Origin: CAKTOF01 sp964523945
GTDB taxonomy: Bacteria > Bacillota > Clostridia > Oscillospirales > Oscillospiraceae
Assembly (NCBI GenBank): GCA_964523945.1
Contig: CAZGBU010000068.1
Location: forward strand, 1-11,266
DNA length: 11,266 nt
Reading direction: 5' to 3'
The translations under genes were made by a program, and so were the position numbers. Under the pieces are notes generated by a model. It did no database searches. It was not told the DNA's origin and saw nothing but the letters and a program-made list of their open reading frames with translations. Below, piece after piece: positions 6,096 through 11,266 of this stretch (position 1 is the stretch's first letter; every line of letters starts with the position of its first letter).

Positions 6096-6121
6096 AGTCT
6101 CACCTCTCAGTTGAGACTATG
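6093..6121 (-). promoter_or_regulatory. Perfect 10-bp hairpin holding the SpoIIM start codon and SD
   Basis: CATAGTCTCA (6093-6102) and TGAGACTATG (6112-6121) are exact complements around 9 bases. In the mRNA the AUG (6095-6093) is paired at the base of the stem, while the AGAGG Shine-Dalgarno lies in the loop. That layout suggests translational control. The same sequence could instead be a dimer operator in DNA. Confidence 0.7.
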
Positions 6122-6211
6122 CATTGCAGTACAGAAAAAGAAGCGACGTGCGCTCAAGCAGCATTATGGAAATAGAAAAGCACAGAAATTACTACGCCAA
6201 TATTCTTACTT

Positions 6212-6240
6212 AATATAATTCACGCGGGCCTAAAATTCAA
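6212..6240 (-). promoter_or_regulatory. SigA-type promoter of the SpoIIM-like/xerD unit
   Basis: On the minus strand, TTGAAT (6240-6235) and TATATT (6217-6212) are separated by 17 bases, matching consensus at 4 and 5 of 6 positions. The predicted leader is about 110 bases and ends in the start-codon hairpin. No SigE-like promoter was evident, although SpoIIM in B. subtilis is SigE-dependent. Confidence 0.6.
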
Positions 6241-6242
6241 GC

Positions 6243-6310
6243 ATTTTACGTAAACTTTTCGAAATTTGTAGATTATGCCGGGATGTTATGTAAATAATAT
6301 TATGTCAACT
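6243..6310 (+). repeat. Three copies of a TTAYGTMAA motif resembling the XerD arm of dif
   Basis: TTACGTAAACT (6246-6256), TTATGTAAATA (6286-6296) and TTATGTCAACT (6300-6310) are direct copies, two of them in adjacent 14-bp units. They match 10, 9 and 10 of 11 positions of the XerD-side arm TTATGTAAACT of B. subtilis dif as I recall it. A 6-base centre (6294-6299) separates the last arm from an imperfect inverted arm (6283-6293). The resemblance is observed; a recombination role is inference, and the AT-rich context raises the chance of coincidence. Confidence 0.4.
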
Positions 6311-6320
6311 TCGTAACAAA

Positions 6321-6350
6321 GATTCGCCGCGGCTTACGCCGCGGCGAATC
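6321..6350 (-). terminator. Terminator at the end of the scf unit
   Basis: A 13-bp perfect stem (GATTCGCCGCGGC 6321-6333 with its complement at 6338-6350) has a TTAC loop. The minus-strand exit is CTTTGTTACG, a short T run. It lies about 100 bases after the scfB stop. Confidence 0.8.
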
Positions 6351-6446
6351 AAAACCACCAGATATGGTGCATCTGCAATCGGAATCACCGCAGATGTTGT
6401 TTTTGCAAGTCTCATATATCAAACTTGCAAAATTTCTGGCTTGAAA
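6351..6446 (-). other. Structured 3' untranslated region of scfB
   Basis: Between the scfB stop and the terminator lie two further dyads: TTTTGCAAGT/ACTTGCAAAA (6401-6410 and 6423-6432, perfect, 12-base loop) and CATCTGC/GCAGATG (6370-6376 and 6390-6396). Together with 6321-6350 they make three consecutive hairpins, which would protect the transcript from 3' exonucleases. With the segment 6122-6320 this forms the longest gene-free stretch of the window, and no convincing gene is seen in it. Confidence 0.5.
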
Positions 6447-7799
6447 TTAGATGCTTGCCTCCTCTGCAAGGCCACCGCGAATTGCCTGCATGGCAATTGC
6501 GCACTCCAAGCGCTTTCGCTCCATTTCGCACGCGATCCGATTCGGCTTCTCTATCTTTCCATTGACCAGCAGATTTGAAGCCGAACAGCCACCGGAGCAG
6601 TAAAACCGCGCCCAGCAGTCTTGGCAATCTTCCCTTGTGTAGATGTTCTGTGCAGAGAATCTGTCAGAGATATCCATCCGGAACGTCCCCTCGTGCACAT
6701 TCCCCATCTTATAGTCTTCGTTGCCAACAAACTGATGACATGGGTACAGATCTCCCTCCGGTGTCACCGCTACATATTCACTGCCGGCGCCGCATCCGCG
6801 GATCCGTTTGATAACGCACGGCCCCTGCGCCAGATCAACATTGAAATGGAAGAAGTTAAAATCGTTGCGATGTAACATTTCGCGTGCGAGCTTTTCATAC
6901 TCGGCAAAGATGGCTGGCAGATGCTCTTCCCGCAGCGCATAGGCGCAGTCGTCTGCGGCGATTACAGGCTCGACCGAGACACTGTCAAAGCCGAAGTCTG
7001 CGATGTGCAGCACGTCGGCAGCAAAATCCAGGTTATCTGCAGTAAATGTCCCTCGGACATAATAATCCTTATCCCGGCTGCGGTCGGCCAGCAGCGCCTG
7101 AAATTTGGGCACAATGACGTCATAGCTTCCCCTGCCAGACTCCGTGACGCGGAAGTGGTCGTTGACCTCGGGCCGGCCATCGAGGGAAAGGACGCAGTTG
7201 GACATCTCCCGGTTGATATATGCGATATTTTCCTCGTTCAGGAGCATGCCATTCGTTGTGATAGTAAAGCGAAAGCTTTTATTCCGCTCCTGTTCAATCG
7301 AACGGGCATATGCGACAGTCTGGCGGACCGTATCCATCGCCATCAGCGGCTCGCCACCGAAAAAGTCGATTTCAATGTTGTGCCTGGCACCGGATTTCTC
7401 CACAACAAAGTCGATCGCCCGCTTCGCCGTCTCCGGCGGCATGATTTTGCGGCCTGTCCCGAAATCGCCTGTGGATGCAAAACAGTATTTGCAGCGCAGA
7501 TTGCAGTCATGCGAAACGTGCAGGCAGAGCGCCTTGACCGGCGCATTTTTGACGACGGCAAGGCTGCGGTCAATATAGTCGTCATCGGAGAAGAGCAGCC
7601 CCTGCTCCTTAAGCGCCATCAGCTCGTCCCACGCCTCTTTCACGGTTGCGGGATCGATCCCCGATACCTCTGGCATCCGGCTGCTGTCCTGGCCGGCTGC
7701 TTCCAGCACTCGATAGGAGACCGCATCGAGCACATGTACGGCACCACTATTGACATCCACCGCGATGGAAACGCCGAGTGCGGAAAATGTATGTACCAT
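6447..7799 (-). CDS. scfB: SCIFF peptide radical SAM maturase (SPASM family)
   Basis: This enzyme uses S-adenosylmethionine and iron-sulfur clusters to install Cys-to-alpha-carbon thioether (sactionine or ranthipeptide-type) bonds in the SCIFF peptide encoded just upstream. CteB of Clostridium thermocellum is the studied homologue. The start is ATG 7799 (MVHTF), with GGAGG 8 bases upstream; the in-frame extension to 7820 would place that SD inside the gene. The 450-aa length is normal. Residues 1-70 form the peptide-binding RRE-like region. The radical SAM motif is Cys99, Cys103, Cys106 (CNLRCKYC), with FFGGEP at 147-152. The SPASM region supplies Cys328, Cys336, Cys354, Cys392, Cys395, Cys401, Cys405 and Cys424 for two auxiliary clusters. 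The sequence looks intact. Confidence 0.96.
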   Translation of the reverse strand: MVHTFSALGVSIAVDVNSGAVHVLDAVSYRVLEAAGQDSSRMPEVSGIDPATVKEAWDELMALKEQGLLFSDDDYIDRSLAVVKNAPVKALCLHVSHDCNLRCKYCFASTGDFGTGRKIMPPETAKRAIDFVVEKSGARHNIEIDFFGGEPLMAMDTVRQTVAYARSIEQERNKSFRFTITTNGMLLNEENIAYINREMSNCVLSLDGRPEVNDHFRVTESGRGSYDVIVPKFQALLADRSRDKDYYVRGTFTADNLDFAADVLHIADFGFDSVSVEPVIAADDCAYALREEHLPAIFAEYEKLAREMLHRNDFNFFHFNVDLAQGPCVIKRIRGCGAGSEYVAVTPEGDLYPCHQFVGNEDYKMGNVHEGTFRMDISDRFSAQNIYTREDCQDCWARFYCSGGCSASNLLVNGKIEKPNRIACEMERKRLECAIAMQAIRGGLAEEASI

Positions 7800-7826
7800 T
7801 CTTGATTCCTCCATACGCACAAAAGA

Positions 7827-7851
7827 ACGGGAGGGGGATCACCCCTCCCGT
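7827..7851 (-). terminator. Attenuator-like hairpin between scfA and scfB
   Basis: ACGGGAGGGG (7827-7836) and CCCCTCCCGT (7842-7851) form a 10-bp perfect stem with a 5-base loop. On the minus strand it is followed by TCTTTTG. Partial termination here would give more precursor-peptide mRNA than enzyme mRNA, a common arrangement in RiPP operons. Confidence 0.75.
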
Positions 7852-7862
7852 CCGGGTTTGGT

Positions 7863-8009
7863 TCAGCGGTCTTTATTCTCGCATCTCTGGTTCGCGACGG
7901 TGCAGGAGGTCTTGCAGGCCGACTGGCAGGAAGTCTGGCACTCGCCGCAGCCACCTTTGGCCGCGCTGTTTTTCAACGTTGCGCCGTTTAGCGTTTTGAT
8001 ATGTTTCAT
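7863..8009 (-). CDS. scfA: SCIFF ribosomal peptide precursor (six cysteines in forty-five)
   Basis: A 48-residue precursor of a ribosomally made, thioether-crosslinked peptide found across Clostridia; its physiological role is not established. The start is ATG 8009, with AAGGAGG 7 bases upstream. The leader opens MKHIKTLNGATLKNSAAKGG, the conserved SCIFF leader. The six cysteines are Cys21, Cys24, Cys28, Cys32, Cys36 and Cys43, arranged as CxxCxxxCxxxCxxxCxxxxxxC. A Thr four residues after Cys32 (SCT) may be the crosslink acceptor, by analogy with the C. thermocellum peptide; that is inference. A good promoter (8043-8071) lies just upstream and scfB follows after 63 bases. Confidence 0.96.
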   Translation of the reverse strand: MKHIKTLNGATLKNSAAKGGCGECQTSCQSACKTSCTVANQRCENKDR

Positions 8010-8042
8010 CTTTTGCCCTCCTTCTCAGGAATCATTTTTCTC

Positions 8043-8071
8043 ATGATAGCATATCGCCGCTCTGATTTCAA
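8043..8071 (-). promoter_or_regulatory. SigA-type promoter of scfA
   Basis: TTGAAA (8071-8066) and TATCAT (8048-8043), each 5 of 6 to consensus, are 17 bases apart. The -35 abuts the stop codon of the upstream membrane protein gene, and the leader would be about 27 bases. It gives the SCIFF pair its own transcription. Confidence 0.8.
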
Positions 8072-8464
8072 TTACTTTCGTCTTTTTTTCCGCTTTGCGC
8101 CGAGCAGTCCGGCCAGGATTGCCGCAACAGCCGCAGCGGGGAGCAAAAACACCGTCTGACCAAAGCCGCCGCGGAAAAACAGTCCTTTGAGCATGAGTGC
8201 GAGCAGAATGTAAACGGCGGCTGCAGCCAGCGCAGTCGGCAGGCACTTCTCCCCAATCGCCTTTGCACATACCAGCGATCCGGCCAGCACTGAGATAAAG
8301 CAAATCCCGATGGCAAGCGAATTGATTGCACCCTGCGGCAGAACGCCCTTCAGAATCAGCGCGCTCGCCAGCATGCACAGCAGCACGCTCAGCAGCATGG
8401 ATGCCGCGCCGCACAGGCAGATCGTCTTGATCCAGGATGCCGGCGTACGGGTTTTGTTGTACAT
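8072..8464 (-). CDS. TIGR04086-family membrane protein
   Basis: A 130-residue integral membrane protein of unknown function. It has four hydrophobic helices, near residues 15-38, 48-66, 76-95 and 102-122, with Gly/Ala-rich helices and a strongly basic C-terminal tail (AKRKKRRK), predicted to face the cytoplasm. The start is ATG 8464 (MYNKTRT), with GGGGGG about 8 bases upstream; an in-frame extension to 8557 runs through the hairpin region and is rejected. Family assignment rests on the topology and on the position between yajC and the SCIFF peptide gene, where TIGR04086 proteins are typically found in Clostridia. Whether it helps export or handle the SCIFF peptide is unknown; the separate scfA promoter argues against strict co-regulation. 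Confidence 0.8.
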   Translation of the reverse strand: MYNKTRTPASWIKTICLCGAASMLLSVLLCMLASALILKGVLPQGAINSLAIGICFISVLAGSLVCAKAIGEKCLPTALAAAAVYILLALMLKGLFFRGGFGQTVFLLPAAAVAAILAGLLGAKRKKRRK

Positions 8465-8525
8465 GGATCCATCCCCCCGTTGTGATTTGGTACAACCTAT
8501 GCGCATGTCCGGGAGAATATGACAG

Positions 8526-8555
8526 GCGCGGGACGGAGGTGTCTCCGTCCCGCGC
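8526..8555 (-). terminator. Strong hairpin after yajC, without a T tail
   Basis: A 13-bp perfect stem (GCGCGGGACGGAG 8526-8538, complement 8543-8555) has a GTGT loop and lies 8 bases after the yajC stop. The minus-strand exit is CTGTCATATTC, not a T run, so it may be an mRNA processing or stabilising structure rather than a full terminator. Confidence 0.55.
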
Positions 8556-8563
8556 ACGAATTC

Positions 8564-8947
8564 TTATTTTGCTTCTTTTGTTTCGTCTTTTCCGTCTTTC
8601 TTTTTCTGTTTGGCCATGCGCTTCTCCCGCGCCTCAGCCTCACGGAGCGCTCTGGCCTCTTTTTCTGCCTCAGCCGTGCGTGCAGCAGCAGTGTCGTTGG
8701 TGGAGATCGACCAGCGCTGCAGCTCGATGCGAACGCGATCCGCGCCGGTTTCGATGACGATCAGATCGTCCTTGATGTGGCAAATGACGCCCTTGATTCC
8801 GCCGATTGTTGTAATCTCATCGCCGACAGCGACGGCGTTGCGCATGGCCTCAACTGCCTTTTTCTTTTTGTTCTCGGGCCGGATCAGCATAAAATAAAAA
8901 ATTGCGATCATCAGCACAAGAATGATTATGGTAGAGTATTCCCCCAT
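8564..8947 (-). CDS. yajC: Preprotein translocase accessory subunit YajC
   Basis: YajC associates with SecDF and the SecYEG translocon; it is not essential in most bacteria. The 127-aa protein has one N-terminal membrane helix (residues 5-24, ending in FYFMLIRP, the YajC signature) followed by KKKK. A compact cytoplasmic domain (about 33-80; GDEITTIGGIKGVI) comes next, then a long charged Ala/Glu/Lys tail (85-127) that is probably coiled or disordered and makes it slightly longer than the typical 85-110 aa. The start is ATG 8947 with GGAGG 10 bases upstream. It follows tgt, as in many bacteria, but no secD/secF is seen in this window; the SCIFF genes occupy that place. Confidence 0.93.
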   Translation of the reverse strand: MGEYSTIIILVLMIAIFYFMLIRPENKKKKAVEAMRNAVAVGDEITTIGGIKGVICHIKDDLIVIETGADRVRIELQRWSISTNDTAAARTAEAEKEARALREAEAREKRMAKQKKKDGKDETKEAK

Positions 8948-8985
8948 GGTGTCAGATCCTCCGTTTTTTATGGTGTCATGACGCT

Positions 8986-9014
8986 ATTATAGCGGCAGGC
9001 GCATGTGAATGCAA
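8986..9014 (-). promoter_or_regulatory. SigA-type promoter of yajC
   Basis: A perfect TATAAT (8991-8986) is preceded by TTGCAT (9014-9009, 4 of 6) with a 17-base spacer, in the 77-base gap after tgt. yajC can therefore be expressed apart from tgt. Confidence 0.75.
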
Positions 9015-9024
9015 GCATGGATTG

Positions 9025-10155
9025 TCAGATTTTATCGGACAGACGTGCGGAATATGCCGCGCGAAACGCAGAAAAGCAGCCCTGATCAAGGGCGTCACGG
9101 ATTTTCCGCATCAGATCGTTATAGAAATACAGATTGTGCATCACCGCCAGCCGCATGGCGAGCATCTCCTCTGCCTTAAACAGGTGGTGCAAATAGGCGC
9201 GGGGGTACCGTCGGCAGACGGGGCAAGTACATTCCGGGTCAATTGGCTGTTCATCGCGCGCATACTTTGCGTTTTTCATATTCCGCGTGCCGGACCAGGT
9301 AAACAGCTTGGCATGCCGTGCGTTGCGCGCAGGCATAACGCAGTCAAAAAAGTCAATACCACGCCAAACTCCCTCGATAATATTCGACGGCGTGCCAACC
9401 CCCATCAAATAGCGCGGCCGATCCGCAGGCATATACGGCTCAACATCCTCAATAATCTGATACATCACCTCGGTCGGCTCACCGACAGCCAGGCCGCCGA
9501 TTGCATATCCAGGCAGGTCGAGCGACGCAATCTGCTCCATATGACGGATGCGCAGATCACTGTAGGTACCGCCCTGGTTGATACCAAACAGGACCTGGCC
9601 AGGATTGACCGCATCCGGCAAGGCACGCAGCCGTTCCTGCTCTGCCTTGCAGCGCACCAGCCAGCGATACGTCCGATCACACGAAGCGCTGACATACTCG
9701 TGTGGCGCTGGATTCTCAATGCATTCATCAAATGCCATCGCAATGTCAGAACCAAGATTGGCCTGGATTCGCATACTCTCCTCTGGCCCCATAAAAATTC
9801 TGTGGCCGTCAATATGCGAGGCAAATGTGACACCCTCTTCTTTGATCTGCCGCAGGCTGGCAAGCGAAAACACCTGAAAACCGCCGCTGTCGGTCAGGAT
9901 CGGCCCGTCCCATGTCATAAACCGATGCAGCCCGCCCAGTGCGCGTACCGTTTCATCCCCGGGACGCAGATGCAGATGATAGGTATTTGACAGCGCAATC
10001 TGACAGCCGATATTCTTCAAATCCGCCGCGCTCAACGCCCCCTTGATCGCGCCCTGCGTGGCAACGTTCATAAAGACCGGCGTCTGCACGCTTCCATGCG
10101 GACAGGTAAATTCGCCCCGCCGCGCACGCCCTTCTCTCTTGATGATCTGAAACAC
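9025..10155 (-). CDS. tgt: Queuine tRNA-ribosyltransferase (tRNA-guanine transglycosylase)
   Basis: Tgt exchanges guanine-34 of tRNAs with GUN anticodons for the queuosine precursor preQ1 (or queuine, if salvaged). The 376-aa length is typical. Visible motifs include SNTYHLHLRPG (56-66), catalytic Asp89 (LTDSGGFQVFSL), Asp143 (FDEC), the substrate loop GGLAVGE (220-226) and nucleophile Asp271 (FFDCVMPARNARH). Zinc ligands are Cys309, Cys311, Cys314 and His340. The start codon is GTG 10155, with AAGGAG 7 bases upstream overlapping the stop of the TfoX-like gene, so the two are translated from one mRNA. No queC/D/E/F or queA gene is in the window, so precursor supply cannot be judged. No preQ1 riboswitch is apparent upstream. 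Confidence 0.97.
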   Translation of the reverse strand: MFQIIKREGRARRGEFTCPHGSVQTPVFMNVATQGAIKGALSAADLKNIGCQIALSNTYHLHLRPGDETVRALGGLHRFMTWDGPILTDSGGFQVFSLASLRQIKEEGVTFASHIDGHRIFMGPEESMRIQANLGSDIAMAFDECIENPAPHEYVSASCDRTYRWLVRCKAEQERLRALPDAVNPGQVLFGINQGGTYSDLRIRHMEQIASLDLPGYAIGGLAVGEPTEVMYQIIEDVEPYMPADRPRYLMGVGTPSNIIEGVWRGIDFFDCVMPARNARHAKLFTWSGTRNMKNAKYARDEQPIDPECTCPVCRRYPRAYLHHLFKAEEMLAMRLAVMHNLYFYNDLMRKIRDALDQGCFSAFRAAYSARLSDKI

Positions 10156-10166
10156 AGAAAAACTCC

Positions 10167-10418
10167 TTACTTTAATGAATCAAAAAAACGCCGCAGCTGC
10201 GTCCTGCGTTCCGGGGCAAGCTGCGTTTTGCGAATTCCCTGCACTGCCCCATCAATCGCTGTCAGCTTGTGGAAACAGGCGGTGGGATCGCAGGCCTTCA
10301 GGCGGAGAAAAGACGACTCCGTGCCAAGCTGCCGAAGCGTATCGGCGTCCGGTATACCGGCCTGCTGCAGCAGCCTGGACAGCTTCGGGCCAATATTGGG
10401 CAGGGTTGTCAGTTCAAT
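10167..10418 (-). CDS. TfoX C-terminal-domain protein with an apparent ATT start
   Basis: An 83-residue protein homologous to the C-terminal domain of TfoX/Sxy, a helix-hairpin-helix-like fold; the stand-alone versions have no established function. It reads ELTTLPNIGPKLSRLLQQAG at residues 2-21, then LGTESSFLRLKACDP (31-45), TACFHKLTAIDGAVQGIR (46-63) and a Glu/Arg-rich end. The homology begins right at the first codon, which is ATT (10418-10416). The in-frame stop upstream leaves no ATG, GTG or TTG before it, and the first in-frame alternative is CTG two codons later. GAGAGGGG inside the end of the GNAT gene lies 10 bases upstream, and the GNAT stop is 1 base away, so translational coupling is likely. 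ATT starts are known but rare (infC). Confidence 0.8.
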   Translation of the reverse strand: MELTTLPNIGPKLSRLLQQAGIPDADTLRQLGTESSFLRLKACDPTACFHKLTAIDGAVQGIRKTQLAPERRTQLRRFFDSLK

Positions 10419-10419
10419 A

Positions 10420-10935
10420 TTACGAGATCCCCTCTCTCAGCAGAGCATAGATGCAGCTGTCATGCATCTGTCCCCATTTACAGACACTCTGCCGCAGTAC
10501 ACCCTCGAGCTGAAAGCCCGCCTTTTCCAACACACGGCGGGATGCCGTGTTGTCGGCATACGGCTTGGCCTCAATGCGCACGATGTCCCACTGCGCAAAT
10601 CCCAGCAGGCACATCTGCCGGATGGCCTGCGTCATCGTGCCATGCCCCTGCGCAGCGCGCGCGAGCCAGTAGCCCAGCTCTGCGCTGCGGCGATATACAT
10701 CCGTGCCGCGGGTCAGGGCAATACTGCCCACCGCCCGGCCATCGAGCTCCACAACGCAAAACAGTCCGGTCTGCTCATCCGCGGCCAAACAGGATGCAAT
10801 GAACGCCTCCCCATCTGATCTGTGGTACGGATGGGGAAACACATCTCTCAGCCAGCGGGCAATTTCCCGGTCATCCGCCGCGCGGATGACAAAGTCGATA
10901 TCTTCCGGCCGCCACGGCCGCAGTGTCACTGCCAT
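10420..10935 (-). CDS. GNAT family N-acetyltransferase, RimJ/RimL type
   Basis: Transfers an acetyl group from acetyl-CoA, probably to a protein N-terminus or a small-molecule amine; the substrate cannot be told from sequence. The protein is 171 aa. It opens with VTLRPWRPEDID, typical of the RimJ/RimL branch. The acetyl-CoA loop is AAQGHGT (94-100), equivalent to the Q/R-x-x-G-x-G/A motif, and NxxSRRVLEKAGF (129-141) is the conserved motif B helix. The start is ATG 10935, whose first base is the last base of the preceding stop (TGATG), so it is translationally coupled to the small membrane protein; the GTG one codon earlier is less likely. It ends 1 base before the TfoX-like gene. Confidence 0.92.
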   Translation of the reverse strand: MAVTLRPWRPEDIDFVIRAADDREIARWLRDVFPHPYHRSDGEAFIASCLAADEQTGLFCVVELDGRAVGSIALTRGTDVYRRSAELGYWLARAAQGHGTMTQAIRQMCLLGFAQWDIVRIEAKPYADNTASRRVLEKAGFQLEGVLRQSVCKWGQMHDSCIYALLREGIS

Positions 10936-11096
10936 CACTTCTTTTTCTCAACTGCACAGAGGATAAACCCACCCATGACAGCCACCGCAAGCACACATCC
11001 AAGCTCCGGAATTGGAATATCCGACTCCAGGCCGAGCAGAATGCCGGCCATCCCCAGCACAACGGTACACAAAACTGCAATCCAAACTTTGGCCAT
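10935..11096 (-). CDS. Small membrane protein, 53 aa, unknown function
   Basis: I do not recognise a family. ATG 11096 is preceded by a purine-rich GGGAAGGGAAG. The 53 residues form two hydrophobic helices (about 4-23 and 32-49) around a short acidic turn (GLESDIPIPELG), ending in EKKK. This is a helical hairpin with both ends probably in the cytoplasm. The stop TGA overlaps the GNAT start codon by one base, the main evidence that this is a real coding gene. It is the first gene of the array that continues through GNAT, the TfoX-like gene and tgt. A different frame on the same strand (10871-11137) is Trp/Cys/Ser-rich and looks like noise. Confidence 0.7.
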   Translation of the reverse strand: MAKVWIAVLCTVVLGMAGILLGLESDIPIPELGCVLAVAVMGGFILCAVEKKK

Positions 11097-11191
11097 AGCA
11101 CATCTTCCCTTCCCACCTCAGCAGATGAGCATTGCATCTCCTATAATCGCGGGATATTACACATCATCCACGCCGAGAGGCACTTACGAGG

Positions 11192-11221
11192 AAAGGCCCA
11201 ACCAGTTAAGCATGGGCCTTT
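11192..11221. terminator. Terminator-like hairpin at the upstream edge of the array
   Basis: AAAGGCCCA (11192-11200) and TGGGCCTTT (11213-11221) form a 9-bp perfect stem with a 12-base loop. On the minus strand it follows the stop of the partial gene by 3 bases, with exit TTTCCTCG. The plus-strand exit TTTTGTTTACTTG is more T-rich, so it can act both ways. Confidence 0.7.
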
Positions 11222-11224
11222 TGT

Positions 11225-11266
11225 TTACTTGTCGAGAGGAACTATAGCAAGCGTCTTTCCTAGCGG
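11225..11266 (-). CDS. C-terminal end of a minus-strand gene (partial)
   Basis: From the window edge the minus strand reads PLGKTLAIVPLDK and a TAA stop (11227-11225), directly followed by a terminator hairpin. The composition and the terminator suggest a genuine protein end, but 13 residues do not identify it. Another minus-strand frame is also open to 11190 but is Arg/Ser-rich and runs through the hairpin. Confidence 0.5.
   Translation of the reverse strand, partial: PLGKTLAIVPLDK

Noticed and set aside
6306..6416. 36-codon minus-strand frame MRLAKTTSAVIP... after scfB
   Set aside because: It lacks a Shine-Dalgarno and runs straight through the terminator stem, so coding is improbable.
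6921..7805. Open frame of 294 codons on the plus strand
   Set aside because: It is antisense to scfB, whose radical SAM and SPASM motifs are unmistakable; the antisense product has no recognisable fold or SD.
9022..9990. Open frame of 322 codons on the plus strand
   Set aside because: It is antisense to tgt, which is complete with zinc and catalytic residues; long antisense frames are expected at this GC content.
10940..11224. preQ1 riboswitch ahead of the tgt array
   Set aside because: I could not find the characteristic short C-rich loop and A-rich tail on the minus strand.
11131..11225. Plus-strand small RNA from the TATAAT at 11142 to the hairpin at 11192-11221
   Set aside because: No acceptable -35 or extended -10 accompanies the TATAAT; the hairpin is explained by the minus-strand gene ending at 11225.
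1..11266. CRISPR arrays, insertion sequences with transposase, phage genes, tRNA or rRNA genes
   Set aside because: No regularly spaced repeats, transposase or phage motifs, or cloverleaf-forming stretch was seen; the tyrosine recombinases resemble housekeeping Xer proteins.

Overview
The window looks like chromosomal DNA from a spore-forming member of the Clostridia, most likely Oscillospirales (Ruminococcaceae/Oscillospiraceae-like). The basis is a cotJ spore-coat locus, a CwlD-type cortex amidase, a SpoIIM-like protein next to xerD, and the SCIFF peptide plus radical SAM maturase set beside yajC and tgt, an arrangement typical of Clostridia. The lineage is an inference; no rRNA or tRNA gene is visible.

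Layout. Bases 1-66 hold the last codons of a plus-strand gene and its terminator. At 68-337 a strong promoter with a 14-bp dyad in its spacer drives a 60-residue protein of unknown function, followed by a terminator. At 480-1094 (minus) lies a damaged cotJ locus: a CotJA-CotJB fusion in which an exact 19-bp tandem duplication shifts the frame past the CotJB stop and into the first 39 codons of a truncated cotJC. At 1249-3328 (plus) cwlD overlaps radA by 11 nt, and a bidirectional terminator follows. At 3388-5506 (minus) are two tyrosine recombinases, a XerC-like protein and XerD, each with all catalytic residues. XerD follows a SpoIIM-like membrane protein (5523-6095) whose start codon sits in a perfect hairpin. 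Bases 6122-6446 carry no convincing gene but hold a promoter, XerD-arm-like repeats and three hairpins.

From 11096 down to 6447 (minus) runs a long co-directional array: a 53-residue membrane protein, a RimJ/RimL-like GNAT acetyltransferase, a TfoX C-terminal-domain protein that seems to start at ATT, tgt, yajC, a TIGR04086-family membrane protein, the SCIFF precursor peptide scfA and its maturase scfB. Internal promoters precede yajC and scfA, and a terminator-like hairpin separates scfA from scfB, so the array is probably several transcription units. The last bases (11225-11266) hold the C-terminal end of another minus-strand gene.

Functions. cwlD, SpoIIM and cotJ belong to sporulation. 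RadA and the Xer proteins handle recombination and chromosome resolution. Tgt modifies tRNA, YajC accompanies the Sec translocon, and ScfA/ScfB make a thioether-crosslinked peptide of unknown role. I found no wholly new multi-gene system. The best leads are the decaying cotJ locus, the ATT start, the dif-like repeats beside the recombinases, and several perfect dyads placed over promoters or start sites.
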